64,000 bases of DNA from an uncultured Clostridia bacterium (GCA_947303805.1 CAMYZE010000008.1:26863-90862), one strand, 5' to 3'; counted from the first letter of the stretch, positions 52,511 to 62,612 are shown. The notes: a model not told the origin generated them from the letters alone. Numbers and translations are program-made.

Positions 52511-53570
52511 ACTTTTAAAAAATTACTATAGTAGATTTATTTTAAATGTTGTGAGTGCTAGTATAATTCTTTTTGCATTTACATCATTTTTAGTATATAA
52601 CACGATAATTTTAGAAGATAATAAAGATAATATTAATCTATATTCATTGATATTGTTTTTGCTTCTAGGTATAATTGCATTCGCAATAACTTTTATATTT
52701 TTAGAGAGAAAGAGAACTAAGTATATAGAAGAGATATATATAGGCATTGAAAAAATGTCACAAGGTGATTTGAATAGTAAAATAGAGTCAAAAGGTGATG
52801 ATGAGTTATCTATGATGGCATTTAATATAAATGTCATGCAGGATACTATTAACAAACTTATTGTTAGTGAGAAGGAAAGCGAGAAAACTAAAAACGAACT
52901 CATTACCAATATAGCTCATGATCTTAGGACTCCTCTCACATCCATAATAGGATATCTTGACATTTTGGTAAACAATAAAAATCTAAGTGAGAATAAAAAG
53001 CAAGATTATCTTGGTATAGCTTTTGAAAAGTCTAAAAAACTCGAAGTTTTGATCGAAGATTTGTTTTCATTTACCAAACTTAATTACGGTGATGAACTAG
53101 CTGTCAATAAAGAGAGGATAGATATAATCGAACTCCTAAATCAGTTGGTTTCTGAGCTATATCCACTTTTTGAAAACAACAATCTTGAGTGTAGTATGCA
53201 AACCAATGTCAACTCACTTGTACTTAATTTGGACCCAAAACTCATAGTTAGACTTTTTGAAAATCTTATAAACAATGCCATTAAATATGGTAAAGATGGT
53301 AAACATATTATAATTAAAGTTAAGTATAATAAGGATCTAGAAGTAGTTGAAATTAGTATAATTAATTTTGGACAAATGATCCCAGAAGATGCGCTCAAAA
53401 AGATATTTGAGAAGTTCTATAGAGTGGACAATTCAAGAACAAGTACAACTGGGGGCACAGGGCTAGGACTTGCTATCGCAAAGAGTATAGTTGAATTACA
53501 TGGAGGAGAGATAACAGTTAAATCAGATACTGATGGCACTGAGTTTAAAGTAAGTTTTAAGACTACTTAA
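52500..53570 (+). CDS. Sensor histidine kinase
   Basis: Two TM helices (about 15-36 and 46-66) with almost no extracellular loop, a HAMP linker (YIGIEKMSQGDLNSKIESKGD), H-box ELITNIAHDLRTPLTSIIGY with phospho-accepting His, N-box FENLINNAIKYGKDGK, and the G box GGTGLGLAIAKSIVE. The very short external part suggests it senses a membrane signal or a partner protein such as the transporter next door. Start is TTG 52500, overlapping the regulator stop; 356 residues. Confidence 0.92.
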   Translation: MRNRLLKNYYSRFILNVVSASIILFAFTSFLVYNTIILEDNKDNINLYSLILFLLLGIIAFAITFIFLERKRTKYIEEIYIGIEKMSQGDLNSKIESKGDDELSMMAFNINVMQDTINKLIVSEKESEKTKNELITNIAHDLRTPLTSIIGYLDILVNNKNLSENKKQDYLGIAFEKSKKLEVLIEDLFSFTKLNYGDELAVNKERIDIIELLNQLVSELYPLFENNNLECSMQTNVNSLVLNLDPKLIVRLFENLINNAIKYGKDGKHIIIKVKYNKDLEVVEISIINFGQMIPEDALKKIFEKFYRVDNSRTSTTGGTGLGLAIAKSIVELHGGEITVKSDTDGTEFKVSFKTT

Positions 53571-53572
53571 TA

Positions 53573-55810
53573 ATGATTAGATTATTTTTGAAAATTAAAA
53601 TATTTGTTATATTGATGTTAGTAATTACATTCACTAGCACGTTTTTGGTTTTTCCTGCATTTGCTGAAAATGTTGGTATCTCTTTAAATTATGGTATAAA
53701 TAAAGTGGCAAAGAGTGGCATGGAGTTACCAATTGAACTTACGATAGAAAATAAAGATACGCAAGAATTCAGAGGATATGTCACTTTAAATGTGTATGAG
53801 AGTAATAGATCTGTTTTTGTGTATAGAATAGATGTGAATATAGGTGCTCGTTCTTCAAGTACATATTATAGAACCATATCGATTACCAATTTATTTAACA
53901 CTGTGGGAATAAATCTATATAATTGGAAAGAAGAATTGGTTGCGAATGAACGAACAAATATAGATTTAACTTTTTATAATGATAGATTAATAATAGGGGT
54001 AATTTCGTCTGATTACAATTCACTATCGTATTTAGATAATATAATATTAACAAATAGTTCTGTGCAAACAAAGATAGTCCCAATCAGTATAGATAAAATA
54101 CAAAGCAACAGTCGATACCTAGATACTGTTGATATGTTGCTTATATCGGATTATGATTTTAGTGGACCTCAATATATTGATGATGCAATTAATAATTTAG
54201 TCGGAAGTGGGAAACCAGTGTTTATTGGGCTTAGCAAAAATGATAGTCTTAATAAATTGCCAGCATCACTACGATTTGAATATAATGATGAAACTGGTGG
54301 CAATATGGGGGAACGGAAATTTAACATTGATGGAGGAATAGTTGTAATTACCCCATTTAGTTTTATTGATTTTGGAAAGACTAAGGATGCTGGAAATAAG
54401 TTTATAGAACTTTTAGAAGAGAATGTTGATGAGTCGTGGATTTTAAAACTTAATAATGGCAATAGTTCATATTTAAATAATGATTATTACAACATTAGTA
54501 ATTTACTTAATATTATTGACAAGATGAAGTTGCCTGATATATTTATTATTTCAGTTTTACTTCTATTCTATGTCTCTTTTTTGACGATTATAATATATGT
54601 ATTTTTGAGAAATATTAATAAGAGAGAGCAGTATGGTAGGTATGCTGCCTTTTTTTCCATAATATATACTATTGTGATGGTGGTATTCGGTTATTCCGTA
54701 ATGAAAAAAAATACCTTTTTGACTTATCTCAGTATAGTAAATATCAATGATGCTAATACCAAAGAAACCGCATTTTTAAGCTTTAGAACAAGTGAAGGCG
54801 GCAACTACTCTTTTGATACAGGAAAAAATATAAAGATAAATCCAATACTTATGAATAATAAAGAGCCGATTATGAGTTTAAACTTTATGAATTCAAGTGA
54901 GATAAAGTCAACTATTTTTACAGAAGATGATGAGAGAAAGTACATCAATGTAGAAAATGCTAAAGATTTTGATTCAAATGTATTTATATATGAGAATAGT
55001 AATTATTTAAATGATATATACAATTTAGATTGTTCGTATCAGCGCTTTGATGGTACAGTATCTGGAAGAATAACTAACAAGATGAATCTTACAATTAAAG
55101 ATGCACACATATTATTATTTGGGAAAATAATAAAAATTGGGGATATAGAGCCAAGTCACAGCATATCACTTTCAAGAGCAACAAATATTGGTGCACCTAT
55201 AGGAAACAACATAATGCTTTCAGATATTATCTCTGATGAGAGTAATCGCAATATAGTGAAATATTATTTGGATGAGAATGTATTTGGATACTATGATTAT
55301 GGACTTTTATTTGGTTTTATTGACAATAATGGAACTATAGATATAAATTCAAAAGACGTAGGCGATGTATATGGTAGAACATTAATTGTAACCAAGATTA
55401 ATAGAGATCAAAATCTAATTTTTGATGATTATTGTTCACTTAAGTATCCTGTCAATAATGTTGAAGGGTATTATAGTCACGAGACAAATACCATAAATGG
55501 CGACACAGATGTTGTAAATGAATATACATTTGAAACAGTGGGTAAAATTAGCAAAATATATTTTGAGGGTATAGATAGCTATGATCATGGATCGCTTGAA
55601 TCATACGTTCCATTTTATGGTGAGATATTGGCGTATAATTACCATAATAATACTTATGAAGAAATAGTTAATAATACTATAGATATTGATACATTGGATA
55701 ACTATCTTATGCCAAATAATAGAATAATTGTTAAATTTAATCCTCTAAGCAGGGACCCTCTTTATAGGAAAATTAGTGTACCTATCATGAGAGCAATCGC
55801 AGAAAAATGA
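53573..55810 (+). CDS. Large membrane protein of unknown function, partner of the degenerate ABC genes
   Basis: A signal peptide or first TM (residues 1-30), an extracellular region of about 290 residues with beta-rich segments, two TM helices (about 321-345 and 360-380), then a C-terminal extracellular region of about 360 residues. No catalytic motifs or known domain recognised; the shape recalls uncharacterised large subunits co-encoded with ABC-2 exporters. It starts 2 bases after the kinase stop, and its stop overlaps the following ATPase-like gene by 4 bases, so these products probably work together. Confidence 0.7.
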   Translation: MIRLFLKIKIFVILMLVITFTSTFLVFPAFAENVGISLNYGINKVAKSGMELPIELTIENKDTQEFRGYVTLNVYESNRSVFVYRIDVNIGARSSSTYYRTISITNLFNTVGINLYNWKEELVANERTNIDLTFYNDRLIIGVISSDYNSLSYLDNIILTNSSVQTKIVPISIDKIQSNSRYLDTVDMLLISDYDFSGPQYIDDAINNLVGSGKPVFIGLSKNDSLNKLPASLRFEYNDETGGNMGERKFNIDGGIVVITPFSFIDFGKTKDAGNKFIELLEENVDESWILKLNNGNSSYLNNDYYNISNLLNIIDKMKLPDIFIISVLLLFYVSFLTIIIYVFLRNINKREQYGRYAAFFSIIYTIVMVVFGYSVMKKNTFLTYLSIVNINDANTKETAFLSFRTSEGGNYSFDTGKNIKINPILMNNKEPIMSLNFMNSSEIKSTIFTEDDERKYINVENAKDFDSNVFIYENSNYLNDIYNLDCSYQRFDGTVSGRITNKMNLTIKDAHILLFGKIIKIGDIEPSHSISLSRATNIGAPIGNNIMLSDIISDESNRNIVKYYLDENVFGYYDYGLLFGFIDNNGTIDINSKDVGDVYGRTLIVTKINRDQNLIFDDYCSLKYPVNNVEGYYSHETNTINGDTDVVNEYTFETVGKISKIYFEGIDSYDHGSLESYVPFYGEILAYNYHNNTYEEIVNNTIDIDTLDNYLMPNNRIIVKFNPLSRDPLYRKISVPIMRAIAEK

Positions 55811-56733
55811 TTGAGTTTAAAAACGTAAAACTAAATGTAAACAATATTGATATACTAAATGAATTATCATTTGAAATACCAGATAATTCAGTAGCATGTA
55901 TTTTAGGTAACAAAAAATCAGGTAAGAGCTCTATATTAAAAATACTAACAGGTGTATATAGAAACTATTATGGTGAAGTTCTATATAACGGTAAGGATTT
56001 GAATGATTTTAAAGAATGTAAAATTGATATTTTACATGATACTAGAGAAAAAGATCCGGATATAACAGTTAATGAATATCTTAAGTTTTATGCAAGTATT
56101 TATAGAAAGCAAGAAGTGAACGATTTGGAAACATATATAGACAACATGTTAAAGAAATTTTCACTTATGTCATATAAGTATACTAGTTTGGATTCAATAG
56201 ATAATGAAAATTATAAGTTAGTAGAATTAATACGTATATCTATTAATGATCCACAAGTTATATTATTTGATAATTTATTTTCAAGTGAGAATGTTGATTT
56301 CAATGAAAAGTTACTTGAGTATATCAAGGACTTGATAGGGCATAAGACACTTGTATTTGCTTCAAGAAGTTTGAGCCATGTAGAAGAAATAGTATCTCAT
56401 ATACTGGTTTTAGATGCGGGAAATTTAGTGGCATGTGGTAAAAAAGAAGAAGTGTATAAAAAAGCTGAACTTAGTAATAAAATAGAAATCGAAGTGCTCA
56501 GCAATATACAAGATGCTATAAATGTGTTATATAGTGATGCTAATATAGCAAATATTGTCTACAATGAAAGAATTATATCTTTTTCTTTGTTATCTAATAT
56601 AACTCATTCAGATGAACGTAATCAAGTTGAAGCAGAAATATTAAAAAAACTTGTTGATTGTGGCGTGGAAGTATATTCATTTAAAAAACAGCGAGTTAGA
56701 TTTGAGCAATTATTTGGAAGGTTAAAAGGATAA
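55807..56733 (+). CDS. ABC ATPase-like protein with degenerate catalytic motifs
   Basis: It has a nucleotide-binding-domain fold: Walker A GNKKSGKSS (about 34-42) is sound. The signature LSGGQ is replaced by a segment around IDNENYKLVEL, Walker B ends LFDNLF instead of LLDEP (the catalytic Glu is Asn), the Q-loop is HDTRE and the H-loop position reads ASRSLSHVEE, with the His moved or lost. A C-terminal domain of about 90 residues follows. It probably binds ATP but hydrolyses it poorly, if at all. 308 residues. It overlaps the preceding gene and is followed by the permease 1 base later. Confidence 0.82.
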   Translation: MIEFKNVKLNVNNIDILNELSFEIPDNSVACILGNKKSGKSSILKILTGVYRNYYGEVLYNGKDLNDFKECKIDILHDTREKDPDITVNEYLKFYASIYRKQEVNDLETYIDNMLKKFSLMSYKYTSLDSIDNENYKLVELIRISINDPQVILFDNLFSSENVDFNEKLLEYIKDLIGHKTLVFASRSLSHVEEIVSHILVLDAGNLVACGKKEEVYKKAELSNKIEIEVLSNIQDAINVLYSDANIANIVYNERIISFSLLSNITHSDERNQVEAEILKKLVDCGVEVYSFKKQRVRFEQLFGRLKG

Positions 56734-56734
56734 A

Positions 56735-57427
56735 ATGTATAATATTTTAAAAATTTTATCAAGGTTAAATGAAGTTTATGTGAAACAAAGGCTTTTGCTT
56801 GTTATTTTGATTGCTCAAAACACTATATTGTCGCTCATTATGCTCATATTTGCAAATGTAATAATAACAAATGGTCAAATAAATGGGGAACTTGATTATA
56901 GTCAAATTAGATTATTTTATAATACTGCGATAATAATGTTATTTCTTATTGTATTAATATTTGCACCTATACTTTTATCACGTTCACTAAATGACCTTTA
57001 TAAAAAGAACATTATTGAGCATCTTTTATCTGCTAGAATAGATATAAGTGAAATTGTATATGCTGTTTATTTTAGAGGATTTACAACACTTATAATAGTG
57101 CTTATCTCTGCATTCCCTATTATAGTCATATCGTTTTACTTTGGTGGATTTGGAGTTGTTAAGATTTTGCGACTGCTTGGTATAATGTTAAGCTATGCCA
57201 CGCTATTTTCATCAATATGTCTATATATATCCGCTAGTTTTGTGGATGAAAATGTTTCCACTGTTATATCATATTTTTCAGGTCTTGTTCTTACATTGCT
57301 TAATATTTATTATATGAACTATTTTTTGAATAATGGTTTAATATTTGTGGCATATATACTTTTTAATATTATAATTAGCCTTATCTTAGTTTCAGTAGCT
57401 AAAAAGACGGAAATATTTAATGCTTGA
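56735..57427 (+). CDS. ABC-type membrane permease subunit (ABC-2-like), partner of degenerate ATPase
   Basis: A 230-residue, six-TM integral membrane protein: VILIAQNTILSLIMLIFANV, ALLS-type helices and repeated hydrophobic blocks. It resembles the permeases of two-gene ABC-2 exporters. No diagnostic motif identified; membership follows from its fold and position, one base after the ATPase-like gene. Its stop overlaps the -35 box of the next promoter. Confidence 0.7.
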   Translation: MYNILKILSRLNEVYVKQRLLLVILIAQNTILSLIMLIFANVIITNGQINGELDYSQIRLFYNTAIIMLFLIVLIFAPILLSRSLNDLYKKNIIEHLLSARIDISEIVYAVYFRGFTTLIIVLISAFPIIVISFYFGGFGVVKILRLLGIMLSYATLFSSICLYISASFVDENVSTVISYFSGLVLTLLNIYYMNYFLNNGLIFVAYILFNIIISLILVSVAKKTEIFNA

Positions 57428-57452
57428 TAAATGTGCCATTTTACTATATAAT
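57424..57452 (+). promoter_or_regulatory. Promoter of the potABC operon
   Basis: TTGATA (57424-57429), 17-bp spacer and TATAAT (57447-57452), near consensus. The -35 box covers the stop codon of the upstream permease gene. Predicted start near 57459, leaving about 53 nt of leader. Confidence 0.85.
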
Positions 57453-57470
57453 ATATTCTCACTAATTTTT

Positions 57471-57502
57471 ATGAAGGAAGGAACTTATGTTCCCTGAGAG
57501 GT
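57471..57502 (+). promoter_or_regulatory. potA leader: mini-ORF, hairpin and ribosome binding site
   Basis: A GGAAC-TTAT-GTTCC hairpin (57480-57493) is just upstream of GAGAGG (57496-57501). It lies within an 8-codon reading frame (57471-57497, encoding MKEGTYVP) and before a second, 6-codon frame from ATG 57507. The hairpin could shield the ribosome binding site. Evidence is structural only. Confidence 0.35.
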
Positions 57503-57511
57503 AAATATGAG

Positions 57512-58609
57512 TTGGAAAATAAGCTAGTTGATTTAGTACATATCACAAAGTACTTTGATAATGAATTAATACTTGACGATCTAAATCTTTCAATTAAAGA
57601 GAACTCTTTTGTTACATTACTTGGACCTTCGGGCTGTGGAAAGACTACCACTCTTAGAATTCTTGGTGGTTTTTTAACTCCTGATAAGGGGCAAGTTTTT
57701 TTTGATGGAAAAGATATTACTAATTTACCACCAGAGAAGAGGCAGTTAAACACTGTTTTCCAAAAATATGCATTATTTCCACATATGAATGTTGCAGACA
57801 ATATTGCTTTTGGCCTTAAAATTAAGAAAAAGAGTAAAGAATATATCGATGATAAGATTAAGTATGCACTTAAACTTGTAAACCTAGAAGGATATGAAAA
57901 AAGAGACATTGATGCGCTTTCTGGTGGGCAACAACAAAGAATAGCAATAGCAAGAGCAATAGTTAATGAACCAAAACTTTTGTTGCTTGATGAACCGCTT
58001 GGTGCACTTGATTTAAAACTTCGTCAAGAAATGCAGTACGAACTCATAAGATTAAAAAATGAGCTTGGAATTACATTTATATATGTTACCCATGATCAGG
58101 AAGAGGCACTTACAATGTCTGATACTATTATTGTGATGAACCAAGGTTACATACAACAGATGGGTACGCCAGAACAGATTTATAATGAACCTGAAAATGC
58201 TTTTGTTGCAACTTTTATTGGTGATAGTAATATTGTAGATGGAAAAATGATAGAGGACTATGTAGTCGAGATTTCAGGTAAGAAGTTTAAGTGTATAGAT
58301 GCAGGATTTGGAAGCAATAAAGCAGTTGATATAGTTATAAGACCAGAAGATGTCGAGATAGTTCCGCCAAATAGCGATAAGGCTATTCTCCACGGTAGAA
58401 TGACACATGTAATATTTAAAGGAGAGATGTACGAGATGCTTTGCGTTACTGATGATGGTAAAGAGTGGTTAGTTCATTCTACTATATTACATGAGCCTGG
58501 AAAAGAAGTTGGAGTATATGTAGAGCCATTCAATATTCAGATAATGAATAAGCCTACATCTGATGATGAGGCTGCTATAGACCCTATAGAGGATGAGGCA
58601 GAGGATTAA
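57512..58609 (+). CDS. potA: Spermidine/putrescine ABC importer ATPase PotA
   Basis: Walker [12 protein letters not shown]-loop [13 protein letters not shown], signature [15 protein letters not shown], Walker [13 protein letters not shown] and H-loop [14 protein letters not shown] are all intact, followed by a TOBE regulatory domain with an acidic tail. 365 residues. The frame begins with TTG 57512, 10 bases after GAGAGG; an ATG at 57507 would give only a 6-codon peptide, so TTG is the start. First gene of potABC. Confidence 0.93.
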   Translation: MENKLVDLVHITKYFDNELILDDLNLSIKENSFVTLLGPSGCGKTTTLRILGGFLTPDKGQVFFDGKDITNLPPEKRQLNTVFQKYALFPHMNVADNIAFGLKIKKKSKEYIDDKIKYALKLVNLEGYEKRDIDALSGGQQQRIAIARAIVNEPKLLLLDEPLGALDLKLRQEMQYELIRLKNELGITFIYVTHDQEEALTMSDTIIVMNQGYIQQMGTPEQIYNEPENAFVATFIGDSNIVDGKMIEDYVVEISGKKFKCIDAGFGSNKAVDIVIRPEDVEIVPPNSDKAILHGRMTHVIFKGEMYEMLCVTDDGKEWLVHSTILHEPGKEVGVYVEPFNIQIMNKPTSDDEAAIDPIEDEAED

Positions 58610-59436
58610 TGAATAGCAAACTTAGAAATCAACTTGTAGCAACACCATATACTATCTGGATGATCGGATTTATAATCATCCCCTTGCTTTTTGTTGTGTA
58701 CTATGGTTTGACGAATGATGCCAATTTATTTACTCTTGATAATGTTATTAGTTTTTTTAACCCCATACATCTAAAGAGTTTCGTACAGGCATTTAAACTG
58801 GCATTTATCAGTACACTTATATGTATAATACTTGCTTATCCAATTGCTCTTATATTTAGAAATAGTAAGACAAAGAAGACATCCTTTGTTGTTTATATAT
58901 TTATACTCCCTATGTGGATGAACGGCCTACTCAGAATTTATGCTTGGCTTACACTGATAGAGAAGAGAGGAGTAATCAACATAATATTAACTGCCCTTAG
59001 GTTACCTAATATAAATATAGTAAATACAGAGACTGCAATAATTCTTGGCATGGTTTATGACTTTTTACCATTTATGATACTACCACTCTATAATGCACTT
59101 ATTAAAATCAATGATGATACATTAAATGGTGCTAGGGATTTGGGCGCAAACGAGCTTCAGGTGTTCACTCGAGTAATATTCCCATTAAGCATTCCAGGCA
59201 TGGTATCAGGAATAACAATGGTGTTCATACCATCACTCACAACTGTTGCAATATCTTATATGCTTGGTGGAGGATTATTTTTACTTATTGGAAATGTTAT
59301 TGAGCAAGAGTTTTTGACGACATCAAACTGGCACCTCGGTTCAGGACTATCTTTAGTTCTCATAATATTTATATTTATAGTTATGGGTATTACAAATAAG
59401 TTTACTGATAAAGATGAGGAGTCAAATCTAATATAA
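58609..59436 (+). CDS. potB: Spermidine/putrescine ABC importer permease PotB
   Basis: A six-TM permease of 275 residues. PYTIWMIGFIIIPLLFVVYYG at the start, and the EAA loop GARDLGANELQVFTRVIFPL near residue 180 that couples to PotA. Starts at the potA stop (TAATGA) and overlaps potC by one base. Confidence 0.93.
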   Translation: MNSKLRNQLVATPYTIWMIGFIIIPLLFVVYYGLTNDANLFTLDNVISFFNPIHLKSFVQAFKLAFISTLICIILAYPIALIFRNSKTKKTSFVVYIFILPMWMNGLLRIYAWLTLIEKRGVINIILTALRLPNINIVNTETAIILGMVYDFLPFMILPLYNALIKINDDTLNGARDLGANELQVFTRVIFPLSIPGMVSGITMVFIPSLTTVAISYMLGGGLFLLIGNVIEQEFLTTSNWHLGSGLSLVLIIFIFIVMGITNKFTDKDEESNLI

Positions 59437-60230
59437 TGATAAGAAAAATATTAAAAGGTTCATATTTAGCATTCATATTATTATTTACCTATGTGCCGAT
59501 ACTTGTGATGGTGGTACTATCATTTAATTCATCAAAATCTAGAGTTAGTTTTGGCGGATTCTCTTTAAAATGGTACCAACAGATGTTTTCAGATCGAAAT
59601 ATAATGCTGGCGTTCAAAAATACTATTTTGATTGCACTTTTATCATCAATAATTGCTGTTGTCATAGGTACTATGGCAGCAGTTGCAATTAGTAATATGT
59701 CGAGAAGAAAGAGAACTATATATATGAGTATAACAAACATACCTATGTTAAATGCCGATGTAGCAACAGGTATTTCTCTTATGCTTTGTTTTATTATATT
59801 CGGTAAGATCATACCATTCTTTTCATCGCTTTCATTTTGGACTGTGTTAATTGCGCATATTACATTTAATATACCTTATGTGATATTATCTGTGCTCCCT
59901 AAAATGAAGGGAGCGTCTCAACTTGAGTACCAAGCGGCTAGAGATTTAGGTGCTACAAGTTCACAGGCGTTTTTTAAAGTAGTTTTGCCTGAGATTATGC
60001 CGGGCGTTGTGAGTGGATTTATGCTTGCTGTCACTATGAGTTTAGATGATTTCATTATAACTCATTTTACGCGTGGCGCAGGAATAAACACAATATCAAC
60101 TTTAGTATATGCACAGGTAAAGAGAGGATTAAACCCATCATTATATGCATTATCTACGGTTATGTTTTTGATAGTACTGATTATATTATTAGTTACTAAT
60201 TTTGTATCAAATAGAAATGAGGTTGACTAA
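59436..60230 (+). CDS. potC: Spermidine/putrescine ABC importer permease PotC
   Basis: The second six-TM permease, 264 residues. It carries TYVPILVMVVLSFNSSKS near the start and the EAA loop AARDLGATSSQAFFKVVLPE near 170, as in PotC. It overlaps potB and the next gene by one base each. No potD binding protein follows within the operon. Confidence 0.93.
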   Translation: MIRKILKGSYLAFILLFTYVPILVMVVLSFNSSKSRVSFGGFSLKWYQQMFSDRNIMLAFKNTILIALLSSIIAVVIGTMAAVAISNMSRRKRTIYMSITNIPMLNADVATGISLMLCFIIFGKIIPFFSSLSFWTVLIAHITFNIPYVILSVLPKMKGASQLEYQAARDLGATSSQAFFKVVLPEIMPGVVSGFMLAVTMSLDDFIITHFTRGAGINTISTLVYAQVKRGLNPSLYALSTVMFLIVLIILLVTNFVSNRNEVD

Positions 60231-61090
60231 TGTATATTTTGTCACTTGATTTTGGAAGTACAAATTTTAAATACTTGGTTTTAAGTATTAGCGAAAACGA
60301 GAAAGAAACAAATATTGATTTAGTTGGCAAAGGAAGGAACGCAGTAACTGACTTTGCCACATTTATTTTAGAGGTATTAAATAGTTATAATATAGATAAA
60401 AAAAATGTAGAGAAAATAGTTGCTACTGGTACAGGAAGTTCTTTTCTTGGTAATGACTTTGATGGGATAGAGATAATAAAAGTAGATGAGTTTAATGCTA
60501 TTGCCTATGGAGGTCTTGTGCTATCTAAACTTGATAAGGCCAATGTAGTATCAATTGGTACAGGAACTACAATAGTATATAGTGATTTAAAAAGAGTAGA
60601 TAGAATAGGTGGTACTGGACTTGGTGGGGGTACTTTAGTAGGACTTGGAAATGCAGTTTTATCTGATGTTTCAAATGAAGAAGCTAAGGTTGTCAATTTT
60701 AAGACTTTGATAGATATGGCAAAAAATGGTGACAAGACCAATGTCGATTTAATGATAGGCGATATCAATAAAGGCGACATAGGAAATCTGACAGTTGATA
60801 TTACTGCGGCCAATTTTGCAGCCATCAATAAGAAAGCAAATAAATATGACTATGTGGCAGCAGTGCTCAATATGATTTTAGAGAATATTGCATTACTTGT
60901 GAAGGCCGTTTCAAATGATGAAACAGTAGTCTATATAGGTACAATGGTTTCTGACGAATATATAAGAAAATGTTTATTAAAAATTTCAGAATATACTGGA
61001 AATAAAATTGTATTTGTAGAGGATTCAGAGTATGCGATAGTGATTGGGGCATGGGAGTATTATCTACTTAACATAAGGAAAAATTATTAA
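60230..61090 (+). CDS. coaW: Type II pantothenate kinase (CoaW)
   Basis: ASKHA-fold kinase: phosphate-1 loop LSLDFGSTNFKYLVL, the ATP/pantothenate-site VDEFNAIAYGG near residue 88, VSIGTGTTIVY near 110, and GGTGLGGGTLVGLG near 124, the most characteristic motif of PanK type II. It catalyses the first step of CoA synthesis and is less sensitive to CoA feedback than type I. 286 residues. It shares a transcript with potABC (start overlaps the potC stop), an odd pairing. Confidence 0.88.
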   Translation: MYILSLDFGSTNFKYLVLSISENEKETNIDLVGKGRNAVTDFATFILEVLNSYNIDKKNVEKIVATGTGSSFLGNDFDGIEIIKVDEFNAIAYGGLVLSKLDKANVVSIGTGTTIVYSDLKRVDRIGGTGLGGGTLVGLGNAVLSDVSNEEAKVVNFKTLIDMAKNGDKTNVDLMIGDINKGDIGNLTVDITAANFAAINKKANKYDYVAAVLNMILENIALLVKAVSNDETVVYIGTMVSDEYIRKCLLKISEYTGNKIVFVEDSEYAIVIGAWEYYLLNIRKNY

Positions 61091-62604
61091 TGAAGAGAAT
61101 TAAAAGTATAATTGAATATGTTATTGTTTTCACGCTGTTATTGGCTATTTGTTTTTATGTAAATAGGGATATAGTGATAAAGGCTTTGTATATGGATGAC
61201 TTGTATCACTGGGCTTGGTTTAGAGGATTAAACATTTTTGAATTTGCTTTTAAATTTTATGGAGTTAGTAGATATAGACCTGTTTTTGATGCAATACAGT
61301 ATATTTTTTATATAATAATAGATACTGATCCTTTTAGATATGTGATCATTAATAAAGTTTACAACTGTATAGTGGCTCTATTTATTTATCATTTTATAAA
61401 GAGGGTAGATGCAGGTAGGGTGGTAGCATTTTTGTTTTCTTCATTGTATCTCATAGCACATTTTGCTTATTATCAAATAGGACAGGGAATAGGATCTCTA
61501 GAAACTGATGCACAATTTTTTGCCTTAGTGATTTTATTTTTTTCACTAAAACTATCTGGAGCAATCAAATTATTTCCTAAAGCAAAAGATAATATGTGGA
61601 ACACAGTTATACTTTTTGTTATGTTCTTTGTGATTTCGTTTACACATGAAAGATTTATGGGAATGGCTGTGCCGATTGCGATTGCAGTATTAATGTCTAG
61701 AGATGATAATGACATAAGTATTTCAAAAAGAAAAATAGTGTCTCTAATAGTATTTGTTTTTGAAATATTGCTTATATGTTTTATAAGGTTTTTAGCAATT
61801 GGTAAAGTTATGCCTGCGGGAACAGGTGGAACTTATGTTGAAGAAACATTTAATATACTTGAATGTATAGGATACTGTTTTGCACAGGTGGCATGTATAT
61901 TTGGGATAAATATTGGGCCGGATTATTTATATGGTGTAGACTTTTTTAGTCTTGCAGGACCAAAAGTCAAATTACTAGCTTTAGTATCTATTATAATTAT
62001 TGCTGCTACGATAGTAACTTATATTTATTGTAGAATTAAAAATAAGTCACAAAAAAATAGCATAGCAGGGGACTTGATATTTTTATCTTTCATAGCAATG
62101 TGTATAGGTGCATCTAGCGTTACTATAAGGGTTGAAATGAGATTTGTATATGTAAGTTTTACTGGAGCAGTTATTTATCTTGCATATATGTGCGGACATA
62201 TTCGTAATAGTTTTTCAATTGAAAAGTTTAAGTTAATACCTATTGCTTTGTTGATTTTGGTATTTATCACAAGGGTACCTATAGAGTTTAGATATAGAAC
62301 ATACTTCCCGAAAATTCACTGTTACGTGGACTTAAATAGGGTTAATTCTATTTATGACAACACGATTGGTAGATATGGGGTTGATGATGTACTCCATAAA
62401 AAGAAAATTTATATTATTGAAAAGTTTTATGGCATGACAGATTTTTATGCTGAGTATTTTTTTAAGATTTATGACAAAGACAATGTTGGCAATAAGATTA
62501 TACTTATTAATGATGTTTCAGAGATCCCACAGAGTGATTTAAACGAGAATACTATAATATTATATGAGAATTATGATGAAAATGATTACAAATCACTATA
62601 TTAG
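61090..62604 (+). CDS. Predicted GT-C-type membrane glycosyltransferase
   Basis: A 504-residue protein with about ten TM helices. After TM1 an external loop has YMDDLYHWAW with paired acidic residues and a SRYRPV block, the arrangement used by GT-C glycosyltransferases that take lipid-linked sugars, and there is a C-terminal extracellular region of about 115 residues. No family signature is strong enough to name the substrate. It starts at the coaW stop. Confidence 0.65.
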   Translation: MKRIKSIIEYVIVFTLLLAICFYVNRDIVIKALYMDDLYHWAWFRGLNIFEFAFKFYGVSRYRPVFDAIQYIFYIIIDTDPFRYVIINKVYNCIVALFIYHFIKRVDAGRVVAFLFSSLYLIAHFAYYQIGQGIGSLETDAQFFALVILFFSLKLSGAIKLFPKAKDNMWNTVILFVMFFVISFTHERFMGMAVPIAIAVLMSRDDNDISISKRKIVSLIVFVFEILLICFIRFLAIGKVMPAGTGGTYVEETFNILECIGYCFAQVACIFGINIGPDYLYGVDFFSLAGPKVKLLALVSIIIIAATIVTYIYCRIKNKSQKNSIAGDLIFLSFIAMCIGASSVTIRVEMRFVYVSFTGAVIYLAYMCGHIRNSFSIEKFKLIPIALLILVFITRVPIEFRYRTYFPKIHCYVDLNRVNSIYDNTIGRYGVDDVLHKKKIYIIEKFYGMTDFYAEYFFKIYDKDNVGNKIILINDVSEIPQSDLNENTIILYENYDENDYKSLY

Positions 62605-62612
62605 TAATAAAT

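Noticed and set aside
57494..57501. TPP riboswitch-like CTGAGAGG before potA
   Set aside because: Only one short fragment of the thi-box is present; the other conserved parts and the overall fold are absent.
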